Below the pieces are notes generated by a model, which did not search any database, was not told where the DNA came from, and saw only the letters and a program-made list of their open reading frames with translations. This document shows, in pieces, positions 27,809 to 37,700 of a stretch of DNA of 64,000 nt. The stretch's first letter is position 1. Each line of letters opens with the position of its first letter. Location: positions 1 through 64,000 of the forward strand of contig JAAUQL010000011.1 in NCBI GenBank assembly GCA_012033595.1, written 5' to 3'. Origin of the DNA: Cyclobacteriaceae bacterium (GTDB lineage: Bacteria; Bacteroidota; Bacteroidia; Cytophagales; Cyclobacteriaceae). Made by a program: the position numbers and the translations under genes.

Positions 27809-28120
27809 TTAAAGGTCCTTTAATTTTGTTTCTTCCTGGTCTCCTGTCTTAGCAATGGCAATCGCCTTTCCGTTCAGCAGGGCGTCTGCAATTTTTTTAT
27901 GCGCCGATTCCAGTATTCTGCCAAAGGTCTGCCTCGAAATCTTCATTTTTTCTGCAGCCAGCTCCTGATACAGCCCCTCATAGTCTCTAAGCCTGATGGC
28001 CTCGAATTCATCCAGGTCAAGCCTGATTTCCTGCAATTTCACCATGGGTATGCCCCTGGGCTTGTAATAGGTGGTTTGCGGATCGGATGCTATATGTCTC
28101 CGGCACTTGGTTCTTGGCAT
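27809..28120 (-). CDS. DUF134 (UPF0251) helix-turn-helix protein
   Basis: 103 residues, a family of putative DNA-binding proteins. Seen: MPRTKCRRHIA at the start, KPRGIPMVKLQEIRLDLDE, the sigma-like helix-turn-helix FEAIRLRDYEGLYQELAAEKMKISRQTFGRIL (core EAIRLRDYEGLYQELAAEKM), and SAHKKIADALLNGKAI. DUF134 genes commonly stand beside NifX-type genes, as here, and are thought to regulate them. Two 12-bp direct repeats at its start codon and 32 bases upstream are candidate operators. Confidence 0.9.
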   Translation of the reverse strand: MPRTKCRRHIASDPQTTYYKPRGIPMVKLQEIRLDLDEFEAIRLRDYEGLYQELAAEKMKISRQTFGRILESAHKKIADALLNGKAIAIAKTGDQEETKLKDL

Positions 28121-28159
28121 ATGCTCATAATTAGAGCTGCTAATTTAGGCATATGCTCA
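28116..28159 (-). promoter_or_regulatory. paired direct-repeat operator candidate before DUF134
   Basis: GGCATATGCTCA occurs at 28116-28127, overlapping the DUF134 start codon, and again at 28148-28159. The start-to-start distance is 32 bp, three helical turns. Each contains the palindromic core GCATATGC. The arrangement suggests two binding sites on the same face of the DNA, perhaps for DUF134 itself. Confidence 0.55.
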
Positions 28160-28379
28160 AAATAAACAAGTCGCTTCTATATTTTTTTATGTATTTCAAT
28201 TCGAAATTGGCCTAGCCGCGCAGATGACCAGGCAGATTGTGGTGTGGGTTCTACAACGATTGAAAATAAATGCACACTATGCTGCGGTGGTAGTGCCGTC
28301 AGTTTGCTTGCGCGCCGTTGGCACAGTTTTTCTGCTATATAATATTGTCAATCAAATGTTTAATCAAAATTTTATGATT

Positions 28380-29060
28380 ATGAAAAATATTAAATCTTTT
28401 GCCGGAGCCATGATGGCAGCCCTCTTGTGCTTAGCGATGTGGCCTGCACAAGCTCAAAGCAAATACGGAGAAATAGAAAATACTCAGGACAAAATCGAGG
28501 ATTTATACCTGAAAGTTTACACCATCGTGGATGACTACCCTCACATGACCCATGAGTACATCTACGACGGAGATAAACTGACCGGAGTGCGCATAGACGG
28601 GGTCGATAATAAGCGGGCTAAAGACCAATTGGAGATTTATCTGGTCGATCTGGAGAACCTCAAAAGAAACATTTATAACCAGAGCAATAGGTTTGGAATA
28701 TATTATACCACCGAAACCGAACCTAAGCCAAAAATGGGTTACCGCGATTTTTATTCAGAATTGCAGAGCAACCTGAGCTATCCCGAAAGGGCTAAAGACA
28801 ACAATGTAGAAGGAACCGTTTTCGTGAAGTTTGTCGTCGATCACAATGGCGAGATTAGCTTTGTAAAAACTGCTGAAGACATAGAAGCTCCTATGGATTA
28901 CATAGTAGATGCCATGAAAGAAGAAGCAAAAGAAGCTGTATTGGCAACTTCAGGACAATGGGAACCCGCCAAAATAGGAGGTGTACCTGTAGCCGAGTGG
29001 ATGCTGATACCAGTACAATTTAAGCTGGAGGACAATTCATATTTCTTAAGTCCGCTATAA
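28380..29060 (+). CDS. Secreted protein with a TonB C-terminal-like domain
   Basis: About 226 residues from the ATG at 28380 (MKNIKSFAGAMMAALLCL, signal peptide ending AQAQ). An ATG 6 bases upstream is equally possible; longer starts add non-signal sequence. The C-terminal half has the TonB_C pattern LSYPERAKDNNVEGTVFVKF, VVDHNGEISFVKT and MLIPVQFKL. There is no transmembrane anchor or proline-rich arm, so it is not a canonical energy transducer but a soluble periplasmic relative common in Bacteroidota. A strong terminator follows. Confidence 0.8.
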   Translation: MKNIKSFAGAMMAALLCLAMWPAQAQSKYGEIENTQDKIEDLYLKVYTIVDDYPHMTHEYIYDGDKLTGVRIDGVDNKRAKDQLEIYLVDLENLKRNIYNQSNRFGIYYTTETEPKPKMGYRDFYSELQSNLSYPERAKDNNVEGTVFVKFVVDHNGEISFVKTAEDIEAPMDYIVDAMKEEAKEAVLATSGQWEPAKIGGVPVAEWMLIPVQFKLEDNSYFLSPL

Positions 29061-29093
29061 TATCAAAGTTTAGAAAGCAATCATTCATTAAAA

Positions 29094-29120
29094 AAACCGG
29101 AAGGATTTGCCTTCCGGTTT
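29094..29120 (+). terminator. intrinsic terminator
   Basis: An 11-bp stem AAACCGGAAGG (29094-29104) with CCTTCCGGTTT (29110-29120), a 5-nt loop and a T-run directly after. Confidence 0.85.
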
Positions 29121-29274
29121 TTTTTGACATCTGGTGGAAAAACCTGTGACCGCAGGTGGTGAGGGATATAGAGTATGTAAAAGCAATTAGATTTAGCCTA
29201 TAATCTTTATCATAAAAAAGTATTCAGTAGCCTTGCGCCATGCTTCCTGGTCTTCTACGGCAGTCAGGCTACCC

Positions 29275-30723
29275 TTATTTTTTTCTTAGCTTGTACATCG
29301 CCGATGCGTGCGGTTCAAGTGCTATGGTAAAATTGTCTTCCCAGGTCTGCTCTTCTCCACTCCACAACTCCCCAAAAATGTAGGTGCCCGTGAGATCGAG
29401 GCGCTCGAATGTCAAGGATAGTTGTTGCTTTTTGTCAGATAGATTAAACACTGCCAGATATTGCTCATCAGTTTGTTGGCTGTCTGCCATCCATACCGAC
29501 TGTTCCACATCCTGAAAAATCACCCTGTTGTTGGTGCTGTTTTGGTTTACATTCAACAGCTCCTGATTGATCAATAGCGAAAGGGTGAAGTCGTTATTCT
29601 CTGGGAGGTACCCCCCCATCATCAGAGGTGAGCGGAAAATCGCCCAGAGATTCATTAAGGTGATTTGTTCTGTTTCGCTCAGGCGCGAATACTCATCTGT
29701 CACTTCCTCAGAGGTAGCATTGAAAAGACCTGCCTCCCACGCTCCTACGCCATTTTTTCTCAGTTTGCCGAGCGGCAGCATGTCTGCATCGGGCCAATGG
29801 TTTTCGGTGATGTATGGCGCCCATATGGCACAAAGGTCAAACATATTTTTCAGGCTTTCCCAGCTATCCCAAAAATCATTTGATATTCTCCACAAATGGG
29901 CATGTTCGCGTAAATCCCTGGCGGCCATTAGCGGTGCTGCTCCCGGAGACAGGCTCAGCACGATGTCGCGCGGATGTTCACGAAGCGCCTTGCTCAAACC
30001 CTGTACCTCGTCGACACGATATGGCCGCGACATATCATCTGCTTTGATGTAGTCCACACCCCAGTCAGCATACAGCTTGACGATCGATCGGTAGTAGTCC
30101 ATTCCCCCGGGGTGGGTCATATTGATTCCGTGCATCACACTAGTCCATTCGCACCGATTGTTCGCTTCTGCCACCTCATCAGCAGTGTAAGCGGTGCCCA
30201 AGATCGGCGATTTGTCTTTTGCAGCATTCCAGGGAATACCCCGCATAATGTGAATTCCAAATTTGAGCCCTTTGCTGTGTACATAGTCGGCAATCGGCTG
30301 AAACCCCGCTCCCCCGACGGCAGAAGGAAACTTAACCGTGTCGGGGATCAACCTGCCATATTCATCCATCAATTGTGGTGGCTCGGGATCTTCATTCCAC
30401 TCCGATGTCGGAAATGTGGGCGGATGGTACCATCCGGCATCCACTACGACATACTCCCAGCCGTAGGCTTTCATATTGCTGGCCATATAATCTGCCACGG
30501 CTTTTATCTGCGCCTCTGTGACACCAATGCCAAAGCTGTTCCAGCTATTCCATCCCATCGGAGGTTTGGGCGCCAAAGCCGCTAGGGAGGGCGCTTCGAC
30601 GGTGGCCTCTTGTGTTTGAGACGCTGGATTGCAGGCTGCTGCCAGCATAATGCAGATGAATAAAACCGAAAAAACAGCTCTCTGGCAGCCGGAGTACTTC
30701 GAAAAAATCAGGGTGTTGTTCAT
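29275..30723 (-). CDS. Alpha-galactosidase, GH27, lipoprotein
   Basis: Retaining hydrolase of terminal alpha-galactosides (melibiose/raffinose type or galactomannan side chains). About 482 residues from the ATG at 30723 (MNNTLIFSK). The lipobox MLAAAC near residue 32 predicts a lipid-anchored envelope protein. GH27 signatures: PPMGWNSWNSFG, YVVVDAGWY, LKFGIHIMRG, the nucleophile region VDYIKADDMS and the acid/base region RISNDFWDSW. A C-terminal beta-sandwich follows (VFNLSDKKQQLSLTF). Divergent from a GH36 gene 327 bases away, so probably a shared regulatory region. Related GH27 enzymes may act on other alpha-linked sugars such as beta-L-arabinopyranosides. Confidence 0.9.
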   Translation of the reverse strand: MNNTLIFSKYSGCQRAVFSVLFICIMLAAACNPASQTQEATVEAPSLAALAPKPPMGWNSWNSFGIGVTEAQIKAVADYMASNMKAYGWEYVVVDAGWYHPPTFPTSEWNEDPEPPQLMDEYGRLIPDTVKFPSAVGGAGFQPIADYVHSKGLKFGIHIMRGIPWNAAKDKSPILGTAYTADEVAEANNRCEWTSVMHGINMTHPGGMDYYRSIVKLYADWGVDYIKADDMSRPYRVDEVQGLSKALREHPRDIVLSLSPGAAPLMAARDLREHAHLWRISNDFWDSWESLKNMFDLCAIWAPYITENHWPDADMLPLGKLRKNGVGAWEAGLFNATSEEVTDEYSRLSETEQITLMNLWAIFRSPLMMGGYLPENNDFTLSLLINQELLNVNQNSTNNRVIFQDVEQSVWMADSQQTDEQYLAVFNLSDKKQQLSLTFERLDLTGTYIFGELWSGEEQTWEDNFTIALEPHASAMYKLRKK

Positions 30724-31050
30724 ATCTATCAGGAAAAGTTGTGTATCAATAGAGATATAACACAATTATAAAACATCTTTCTTACCTTATGATGACAGCA
30801 ATTTTTATTTTTTTGTACATCGACCATGCCAGACGTCTCATTCATTGTTTTTTTTAGCTTAGATTTAATTGAGAAAAAAATCCCTGAACCCAGGCCTAAC
30901 AGACCTCGGCGATCGGTAAACCCAGAAAAAAAGGCAATCAGCTTTGTTTTCGTTTTACGGAAAAAATATTAAAACTCAACCCGGCATGAGTAAGGGTACA
31001 ATGTTAGAAAAGGGTTATTTTTACAAAACAAAGACAATCATTTTTTTGAC

Positions 31051-33234
31051 ATGAAACACCTATCTCAAGTCGCAGCACTATTATTGACCTTGACTTTTTG
31101 CATCAACTGCCAGCCCCCCCAGGATGCAAAGCTGGCTGTAGCTCACAAAGAGACGCAGATCACGATTGAAAATTCATCCATGAGCTTATTTACCTACCAC
31201 GCTGGCGAAAGACAAGAAATTAGCATTCGCCCACCTGTATTTGAAATTGATGGAAAGCTTGTTCAGGGAATTTTCGATTCGCCAATACTGGAAAATGAAC
31301 GAATACTGCCACATCAGCAATCATGGGAATATGTGTTCAGTGGAACCCTGTCGCAATTGCCCTCAATCACTTTGAAGATCATTGTGCAGATCCCTGATCA
31401 CAATCCTTTAATCCGATTTCAATATCAGCTGCAATCTGATCAGGCACATGCCCTGACTAAATCACTGGGTGAGGATCAGCTGGAGTACTTTGCTGTAGGA
31501 GCGCAGGATTTTGATTCGTTTGCAGAAATCCGGCTTTCCGAATTTTTTGAGCTGCAACATACATATCTGCCGACTGAGCATCAATATTACCACGCAGACT
31601 TCAATAACAATATCGCTGTAATGGGCCCCATTTTTACGGCCAGCAATGACCAACAAAGTATGCTGCTGGCCTACGAACACGGCTCTCAGTTGCCCGACCG
31701 ATATGTGCAATTTCAGTTGAGTGACAAACATGAAATAACAGTAGAAGCCGTAAAAGGCAATTATCATCATGGTCAGAAAATCGGAGGGGCGAATGATACA
31801 TTCGAATCCATTTGGTTTATTGCGGGAAGCATCGAGGGCAGCAGGCACGAACTCGCCCAGGCATTCAGAAGTTTTATACTCAACAACCAGTCTGCCAATA
31901 CCGCCAGCCGGACTCCGTACATTTTTTACAATTCGTGGAACTACCAGGAACGAAACCAGGCCTGGAACGGCACACCATACCTGCACGAGATGACGAGAGA
32001 AAGAATGCTGGAGGAAATAGAAGTGGCCCATCAAATGGGTATAGAGGTGTTTGTGGTTGATGCCGGTTGGTTTGGCAAAACCGGCGACTGGATAGCTAGC
32101 AAAGAGCGCTTCCCGGATGATCTTGAGGATGTGAAAACAAGTCTTAAAGACAAAGGTATGCAGCTTGGCCTATGGTTCAATGCCGCTGCGGCGGTATCAA
32201 GCAATATGCTCGCCGCAAACAAAGGAAACATCATGACCATCGACAATGTCGTTCCCCAACCACACGCAGTATGGGAGACCGAAAAGAGTCTTAACATGTG
32301 CATGGTGAGTTCATTTTTTGAGGACTATGCCGATGAGCTCATTCGTGTGGCAGAAAAATATGGCGTTCGCTACTTCAAGTGGGACGCCTTTCCGCAGTAT
32401 GGCTGCAATGCTTCGGGGCACTTCCATGGTACATCAGACAACCCGGCTGAGGAAAGAGCACACAATTATTCTTTCCTTTTGCCAATATACATGGCCAAAG
32501 TCGCAAACAGGATTTGTGAAAAATTTCCCGATGCCATTGTTGATTTCGACCTTACCGAAGGTGAGCGGGCATTTGGGCTGGGCTTTCTGGCTGCAGGCAA
32601 GTTTTTTGGCATCAATAATGGCCCATATTATTATTCGCTAGACGACCCGGAGTATGCACCGGGTGGTGGCATGGGAGCCAATGTGCTGGTGTTTCCGGGT
32701 ATTGCCCGGGCCGCCAACGCCCGACAAGCACTGGCATATGACGCATGGATTCCTTCCGTTTTGTTCTTGACACATTACCTGCCTGATGATCCTGAGTATT
32801 CGCAGTGGCTCAACCTCGGCTCACTGATCCTGGGGCAAAATGGCATTTGGGGCGACCTGCCGGCAGTTTCAGAAGAAGGAAAAAATCGCTTCGGCACCAC
32901 ACTTGAAAAGTACAAACAGGTTCGCGATCATATCACCCGGGCTTATCCTGTCAGAAAGGGCGCTTTTGGCGGATCGCCGGAAATTCATGAGAAAATAGAT
33001 CCAGAAACCGGAAAGGGCGTGGTAGTCATTTTTTACAACTATAAAAACGCCTGGAACAAAAGTGCTGACCATGCCTTTCCTGGTAAATTTACTTACGTGA
33101 CCCACCACAAGCCCGATCAAAAATTCTGGACTAACCTCGATGCTGAGGTTACATTTGATACCGACGGCCATGCCTTTATCTCCAAAAGCTTCGATGGCCC
33201 CGGTGCTGCGATTGTTTTTTTTGGAACGGAATAG
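31051..33234 (+). CDS. Alpha-galactosidase-like glycoside hydrolase, GH36/melibiase superfamily, lipoprotein
   Basis: 727 residues. A signal peptide with the lipobox TFCINC near residue 20 predicts a lipid-anchored protein. A long N-terminal beta-sandwich (residues ~30-290) precedes the barrel: FYNSWNYQERN, FVVDAGWFGKTGDW, LGLWFNAAA, and the nucleophile strand RYFKWDAFPQYGC. DFDLTEGERAFGLGFLAAGK lies where other GH36 enzymes have the acid/base region. The C-terminal sandwich follows. It differs enough from classical GH36 (long N-term, GINNGPYYYSLDD) that substrate is uncertain; action on a complex alpha-galactoside is likely. Head-to-head with the GH27 gene. Confidence 0.85.
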   Translation: MKHLSQVAALLLTLTFCINCQPPQDAKLAVAHKETQITIENSSMSLFTYHAGERQEISIRPPVFEIDGKLVQGIFDSPILENERILPHQQSWEYVFSGTLSQLPSITLKIIVQIPDHNPLIRFQYQLQSDQAHALTKSLGEDQLEYFAVGAQDFDSFAEIRLSEFFELQHTYLPTEHQYYHADFNNNIAVMGPIFTASNDQQSMLLAYEHGSQLPDRYVQFQLSDKHEITVEAVKGNYHHGQKIGGANDTFESIWFIAGSIEGSRHELAQAFRSFILNNQSANTASRTPYIFYNSWNYQERNQAWNGTPYLHEMTRERMLEEIEVAHQMGIEVFVVDAGWFGKTGDWIASKERFPDDLEDVKTSLKDKGMQLGLWFNAAAAVSSNMLAANKGNIMTIDNVVPQPHAVWETEKSLNMCMVSSFFEDYADELIRVAEKYGVRYFKWDAFPQYGCNASGHFHGTSDNPAEERAHNYSFLLPIYMAKVANRICEKFPDAIVDFDLTEGERAFGLGFLAAGKFFGINNGPYYYSLDDPEYAPGGGMGANVLVFPGIARAANARQALAYDAWIPSVLFLTHYLPDDPEYSQWLNLGSLILGQNGIWGDLPAVSEEGKNRFGTTLEKYKQVRDHITRAYPVRKGAFGGSPEIHEKIDPETGKGVVVIFYNYKNAWNKSADHAFPGKFTYVTHHKPDQKFWTNLDAEVTFDTDGHAFISKSFDGPGAAIVFFGTE

Positions 33235-33566
33235 TATGTATTATTTACAGATATCATTACTTCTGTAGCCTGGCCGGTGCGATCTTGCGGCGGTGTACCA
33301 TTTTCGCTAAAGCCTGCGATGTCTCCGAAGTGTGATTGTTGTCGGGGCGTGGGCTATACCGCACATGGAGTTCTTACCGTGTCCCACTGTCAATGACCCA
33401 TTATGTAGATAATATTTCTCTCATTTTGTAGAATATATTTCCTCATCAAAACACATTTCAGCTTAAAATAAGGAGCCAATGCCGTTTATCGGGCAATTGG
33501 AACACCCTCAGCTATATGGCACAATATTGACTAGTGTGCCAACTACACAAAACAAAAATTAAGAAA
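33235..33566. other. intergenic region without a supported gene
   Basis: About 330 bases. The only pattern I see is an imperfect direct repeat, TGTAGATAATATTTC near 33404 and TGTAGAATATATTTC near 33427, before the stress-protein gene. Confidence 0.5.
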
Positions 33567-34124
33567 ATGATAGATAAAACAGCTAAAAAAGTAGGTACGG
33601 TTACAGGAGTATTTCGTACCCGTGAAGATGCGGAAAAGGCCTATGAATCTTTGATCCGCAGGGGCTATAGCCGAGACGAGATTACGGTGCTTATGTCAGA
33701 TAAGACTCGTGATACACACTTCAAAAATTCCGAAGTAATACATGATGAAGGAAATAAGTCGATGGAAAAGGCCGGAGTGGGTTCAGCTATTGGCGGTAGC
33801 ATAGGCGGAATAGTAGGAGCCATAGCGGCCATAGGCACTTCAATCGCCTTGCCGGGCATAGGTCTCATCATTGCCGGTCCCATATTGGCCGGGCTGGCAG
33901 GCGCAGGTGCCGGGGGGCTTACGGGTGGACTGATCGGAGGTCTGATTGGAGCCGGAATCCCAAAGGAAAGAGCCGAGATTTACGATCGAAGCATCCAAAA
34001 AGGCGGGGTAGTACTTGGCATTACTCCAAAAAATGACTCAGATAGTCAGGCCATCACCGAAGATTGGAAAACCTACCGTGGCGAAGAAATATATGGCCCT
34101 GACAGGCAATCTGCTGTGCTTTAA
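33567..34124 (+). CDS. General-stress-protein-17M (YflT)-like protein with glycine-zipper region
   Basis: About 185 residues from the ATG at 33567 (MIDKTAKKVGTV). The N-terminal GSP17M-like domain is VTGVFRTREDAEKAYESL with RGYSRDEITVLMSD. The middle (residues ~80-135) is a glycine-zipper-like hydrophobic stretch (SAIGGSIGGIVGAIAAIG and GLTGGLIGGLIGAGIP) that may insert into membranes. The C-terminus repeats the ferredoxin-like half (GGVVLGITPKN). Such proteins are general-stress-induced in other bacteria. A PepSY-like secreted protein follows 31 bases downstream, perhaps in the same transcript. Confidence 0.85.
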   Translation: MIDKTAKKVGTVTGVFRTREDAEKAYESLIRRGYSRDEITVLMSDKTRDTHFKNSEVIHDEGNKSMEKAGVGSAIGGSIGGIVGAIAAIGTSIALPGIGLIIAGPILAGLAGAGAGGLTGGLIGGLIGAGIPKERAEIYDRSIQKGGVVLGITPKNDSDSQAITEDWKTYRGEEIYGPDRQSAVL

Positions 34125-34155
34125 TCACTCGTTTAACTTTAATCAAATAATAGTC

Positions 34156-34674
34156 ATGAAAAAAATATTTGTGTTAGTACTTGCCTGTTTCCTTGTCGTG
34201 TGGACAGGGCATTCCATTTCTGCGCAAGATGCTCATAAGCAAAAGGATGGTAAAAAAAATGGTGTGAATGAGAAGGAAATGAGGAAAAAAGCCCAGGCTG
34301 ATTTGGAACAAAGGTTTCCGGGTGTAAAAGATCAACCTGTCACCTGGGATCACTCAAAATCCGGAGCAAACACAGCCTACTTCTTAGTTGGAGACAAAGA
34401 GTATATGGCTGAATATGATAGAAATGGAACCTGGTCCAAGACTTATGAGAAAAAGGAATGGAACGGAAATGTGCCCGCTACCGTACGCGATGGATACAAC
34501 AAAAAGTTTAAAGATCGCGAAGTAAAAAGCTATTGGGAACTCTCAGAATCAAAAGACAAAGGCCAAAACGGTTACCTGTTTTATTACAATGATGAGGGCA
34601 ACAACGTTCGCAATTTTGAAATGGATAGAGAGGGCAATTTAACAAGCGAAGATCAGTACAACTATCCTCATTGA
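34156..34674 (+). CDS. Secreted PepSY-like (putative beta-lactamase-inhibitor-like) protein
   Basis: About 172 residues from the ATG at 34156 (MKKIFVLVLACFLVVW, signal peptide ending ISAQ). A charged Lys-rich linker is followed by two repeats of the PepSY-like fold: EQRFPGVKDQPVTWD with YMAEYDRNGTWSKT, then KFKDREVKSYWELSE with NFEMDREGNLTSED. This two-repeat arrangement is common in secreted Bacteroidota proteins. Function unknown. A terminator follows at once. Confidence 0.8.
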   Translation: MKKIFVLVLACFLVVWTGHSISAQDAHKQKDGKKNGVNEKEMRKKAQADLEQRFPGVKDQPVTWDHSKSGANTAYFLVGDKEYMAEYDRNGTWSKTYEKKEWNGNVPATVRDGYNKKFKDREVKSYWELSESKDKGQNGYLFYYNDEGNNVRNFEMDREGNLTSEDQYNYPH

Positions 34675-34702
34675 TATTTTTAATTTACATGTTTTAAAAA
34701 CT

Positions 34703-34730
34703 AAAAAGGCGGGAAAACACCCGCCTTTTT
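34703..34730. terminator. bidirectional terminator between convergent genes
   Basis: An 11-bp stem AAAAAGGCGGG (34703-34713) and CCCGCCTTTTT (34720-34730) with a 6-nt loop. It ends the plus-strand stress genes and the minus-strand dnaE. Confidence 0.85.
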
Positions 34731-34761
34731 TAGTAGCAATGATTTTCTTGCGCCAACAGAG

Positions 34762-37700
34762 TTAGGTCGATACCTGGCACTGAATCTCCGGAATATCTTC
34801 CAGGGCTTTGAGCAACTCGTCCTTGGGGCTTACCAAATATTTGCGCGACATCAGATCCACTGAGATGTTTTCACTTTCCTCCACCAGGTTCAATTTAAAG
34901 GCACACTTGCCAGGATGCTGGCTGATGATGGCTTCGATCCGGTCTATAAGTTGCGAACTAATGGAGATGGGTTTCACATGAACCTGCACTGTTTTGCTGA
35001 GTTTATCTCTGATTTCGCTGAGCAATTGCATGCTGTTGATCTTGAATTCGGGCCGCTGGTCTCCCCAGGGCTTGGTGGTAACTACTCCTTTCAAATATAA
35101 AAACCATCCCGTGACCATAAATTCCTTGAAGCGGATGTAGTCGTCGGAAAAGAGATAAAACGTATGGCTGTCTTCGTAGCCTTCGATGGTCATTATACCA
35201 AAGGGTTTGCCGTTTTTGGTGACTTTATGGGCCACTTCCGTCACGATGCCGGCCAGGGAAAGTTCGCTGCCGATGCGGTTGTCCATTTCTTGCAGGTCGG
35301 CAAACTTGTTTTTGGCAAAAGAAATGATCTCAAACTTAAACTGGTCGAGCGGGTGGCCAGAAATGTAAAAGCCCACCACCTCTTTTTCAATTTTCAATTT
35401 TTCCAATTCGCCATAGGGTTCGCAATCGGGCACCCTGGGCACCGGCACAGCCAGCCCACTATCGCCACCAAAGAGACTTTGCTGGGCAGCATTTTTTTCA
35501 GATTGCTCTTTGTTGCCGTATCGGATGGCCTTTTCGATCAGGTTCATGTCATTGTCGGGCTCAAAGAGGAATTGCCTCCTGTGGTGGTTTTCGAAACAAT
35601 CGAAGGCTCCGGACATGGCCATGCACTCAAAGGTTTTTTTGTTCACTGCCCGAAGGTTTACCCGGGTGGCAAAGTCAAAAATGTCTTCAAACGGTCCCTT
35701 TTCCCGTTCCTGGATGATGGCCTGCACGGCTGCTTCACCAGCGCCTTTAATGGCACCCAGTCCAAATCGGATTTCGCCGGCTTTGTTCACTTCAAAGTTG
35801 AGACCCGATTCGTTGATACTCGGGCCGAGCACCTTGATGCCCTGGTGGCGGCACTCTTCCATAAAGAAGGTCACTTTGTCTATCTGGCTTTGGTTGTGCG
35901 TGAGCACCGAAGCCATAAACTCCGCCGGGTAGTGTGCCTTGAGGTAGGCCGTTTGATAGGCCACAATCGAGTAGCAGGTGGAGTGAGACTTATTGAAGGC
36001 ATACGCTGCAAAAGCTTCCCAGTCTTTCCAGACTTTTTCGGCCACAGCCACATCATGCCCATTCGTTTTGCAGCCATCGAGAAATTTGGGCTTCAATTTT
36101 TCAAGCAAGGCCAGGATTTTCTTTCCCATCGCCTTGCGCAGCACATCGGCATCGCCTTTGGAGAAATTGGCCAACTTTTGCGAAAGCAACATGACCTGCT
36201 CCTGATACACGGTGATGCCATACGTTTCGGCGAGGTATTCTTCCATGGCCGCTATGTCGTAGGTAATTTCTTCTTCCCCGTGCTTGCGCTTAATAAAATT
36301 TGGAATATACTCCATAGGCCCCGGCCGGTAGAGGGCGTTCATGGCAATTAGATCTTCAAACTTATCTGGTTTCAATGCCCTGAGGTGCTTTTGCATACCG
36401 GCGCTTTCGAACTGGAACGTGCCATTGGTATGGCCTTTTTGGTACAATTCAAATGTCTTGGCGTCGTCTAAGGGAATGGCATCGATATCGATAATGACCC
36501 CATGACCCTTTTCGATATATTCCAGGGCAGTTTTAATAACGGAAAGCGTTTTCAAGCCCAGAAAGTCCATCTTGAGCATACCCGCATTTTCTACCACACT
36601 GTTGTCGAATTGGGTCACGTACAGATCGGAATCTTTGGAAACACTCACAGGAATAAACTTGGTGATATCGTCTGGAGTGATAATGACCCCGCACGCATGT
36701 ATGCCCGTGTTGCGCACCGAGCCTTCCAATATACGCGCCTGGCGCAATACTTCACCTTCTTTGGTTCTGGCCTGGCCGATTTCTTCGAGCTCGGGCACTT
36801 CTTTAAAGGCCTTTTCGAGTGTGGTACCTGGTCGCTCCGGCACCAGCTTGGCCAGGGCATTGGCACTGGGCAGGGGCAGCTCCATGACGCGCGCGGCATC
36901 TTTGATAGACGACTTGGCAGCCATGGTGCCGTAGGTGATGATCTGCGCTACCTGGTTGCGTCCGTATTTTTTTACTACATAATCTATTATTTTCCCTCTG
37001 CCTTCATCATCAAAATCGATATCAATATCGGGAAGCGACACGCGGTCGGGATTGAGAAAACGCTCAAACAGCAGATCGTAGGCAATGGGATCGACATTGG
37101 TGATACCAATGCAATAAGCCACCGCCGACCCAGCAGCCGACCCACGACCGGGCCCTACCGATACCCCGATCCGCCGCGCTTCGGAAGTGAAGTCCTGCAC
37201 AATGAGAAAGTAGCCCGGGTAGCCTGTGTTTTTGATCGTTTCCAGTTCGAAGTCGAGCCGATCCCTAATCTCAGGAGTAATTTCCGGATATCGTCTTTTT
37301 GCCCCTTCGTAGGTGAGATGGCGCAGGTAATCGTCTTCAGTTTCGAACCCTTCCGGAATACCGAAAGCCGGCAAAAGCACTTCTCGGTCGAGCTGGTATT
37401 TTTCGATCTTATCTACCAGTTCGTTTATATTTTCGATTGCTTCAGGAATATCCGCAAAGAGGTCTTTCATCTCCTTCTGGGTTTTGAAATAATATTCCTG
37501 ATTGGGAAATCCATACCGGAAGCCCCGCCCCCGGCCAATCGGGGTCGATTGCAATTCGTTTTCCTTTACACAAATGAGTACATCGTGCGCGTTGGCATCG
37601 GCCTGGTTGAGGTAGTACACATCGTTGGAAGCGATCACCTTCACATCGTATTTTGCAGCAAAGCGGAGCAAGACCTCATTTACCCGGTTGTTTTCTTCCA

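Noticed and set aside
28224-28380. A 52-residue N-terminal extension of the TonB-C protein
   Set aside because: It precedes a complete signal peptide (MKNIKSF...AQAQ) and has no family similarity; the true start is near 28380.
34015-34155. A longer start for the PepSY-like protein inside the preceding gene
   Set aside because: It overlaps the GSP17M-like gene in another frame and precedes a clean signal peptide at 34156.
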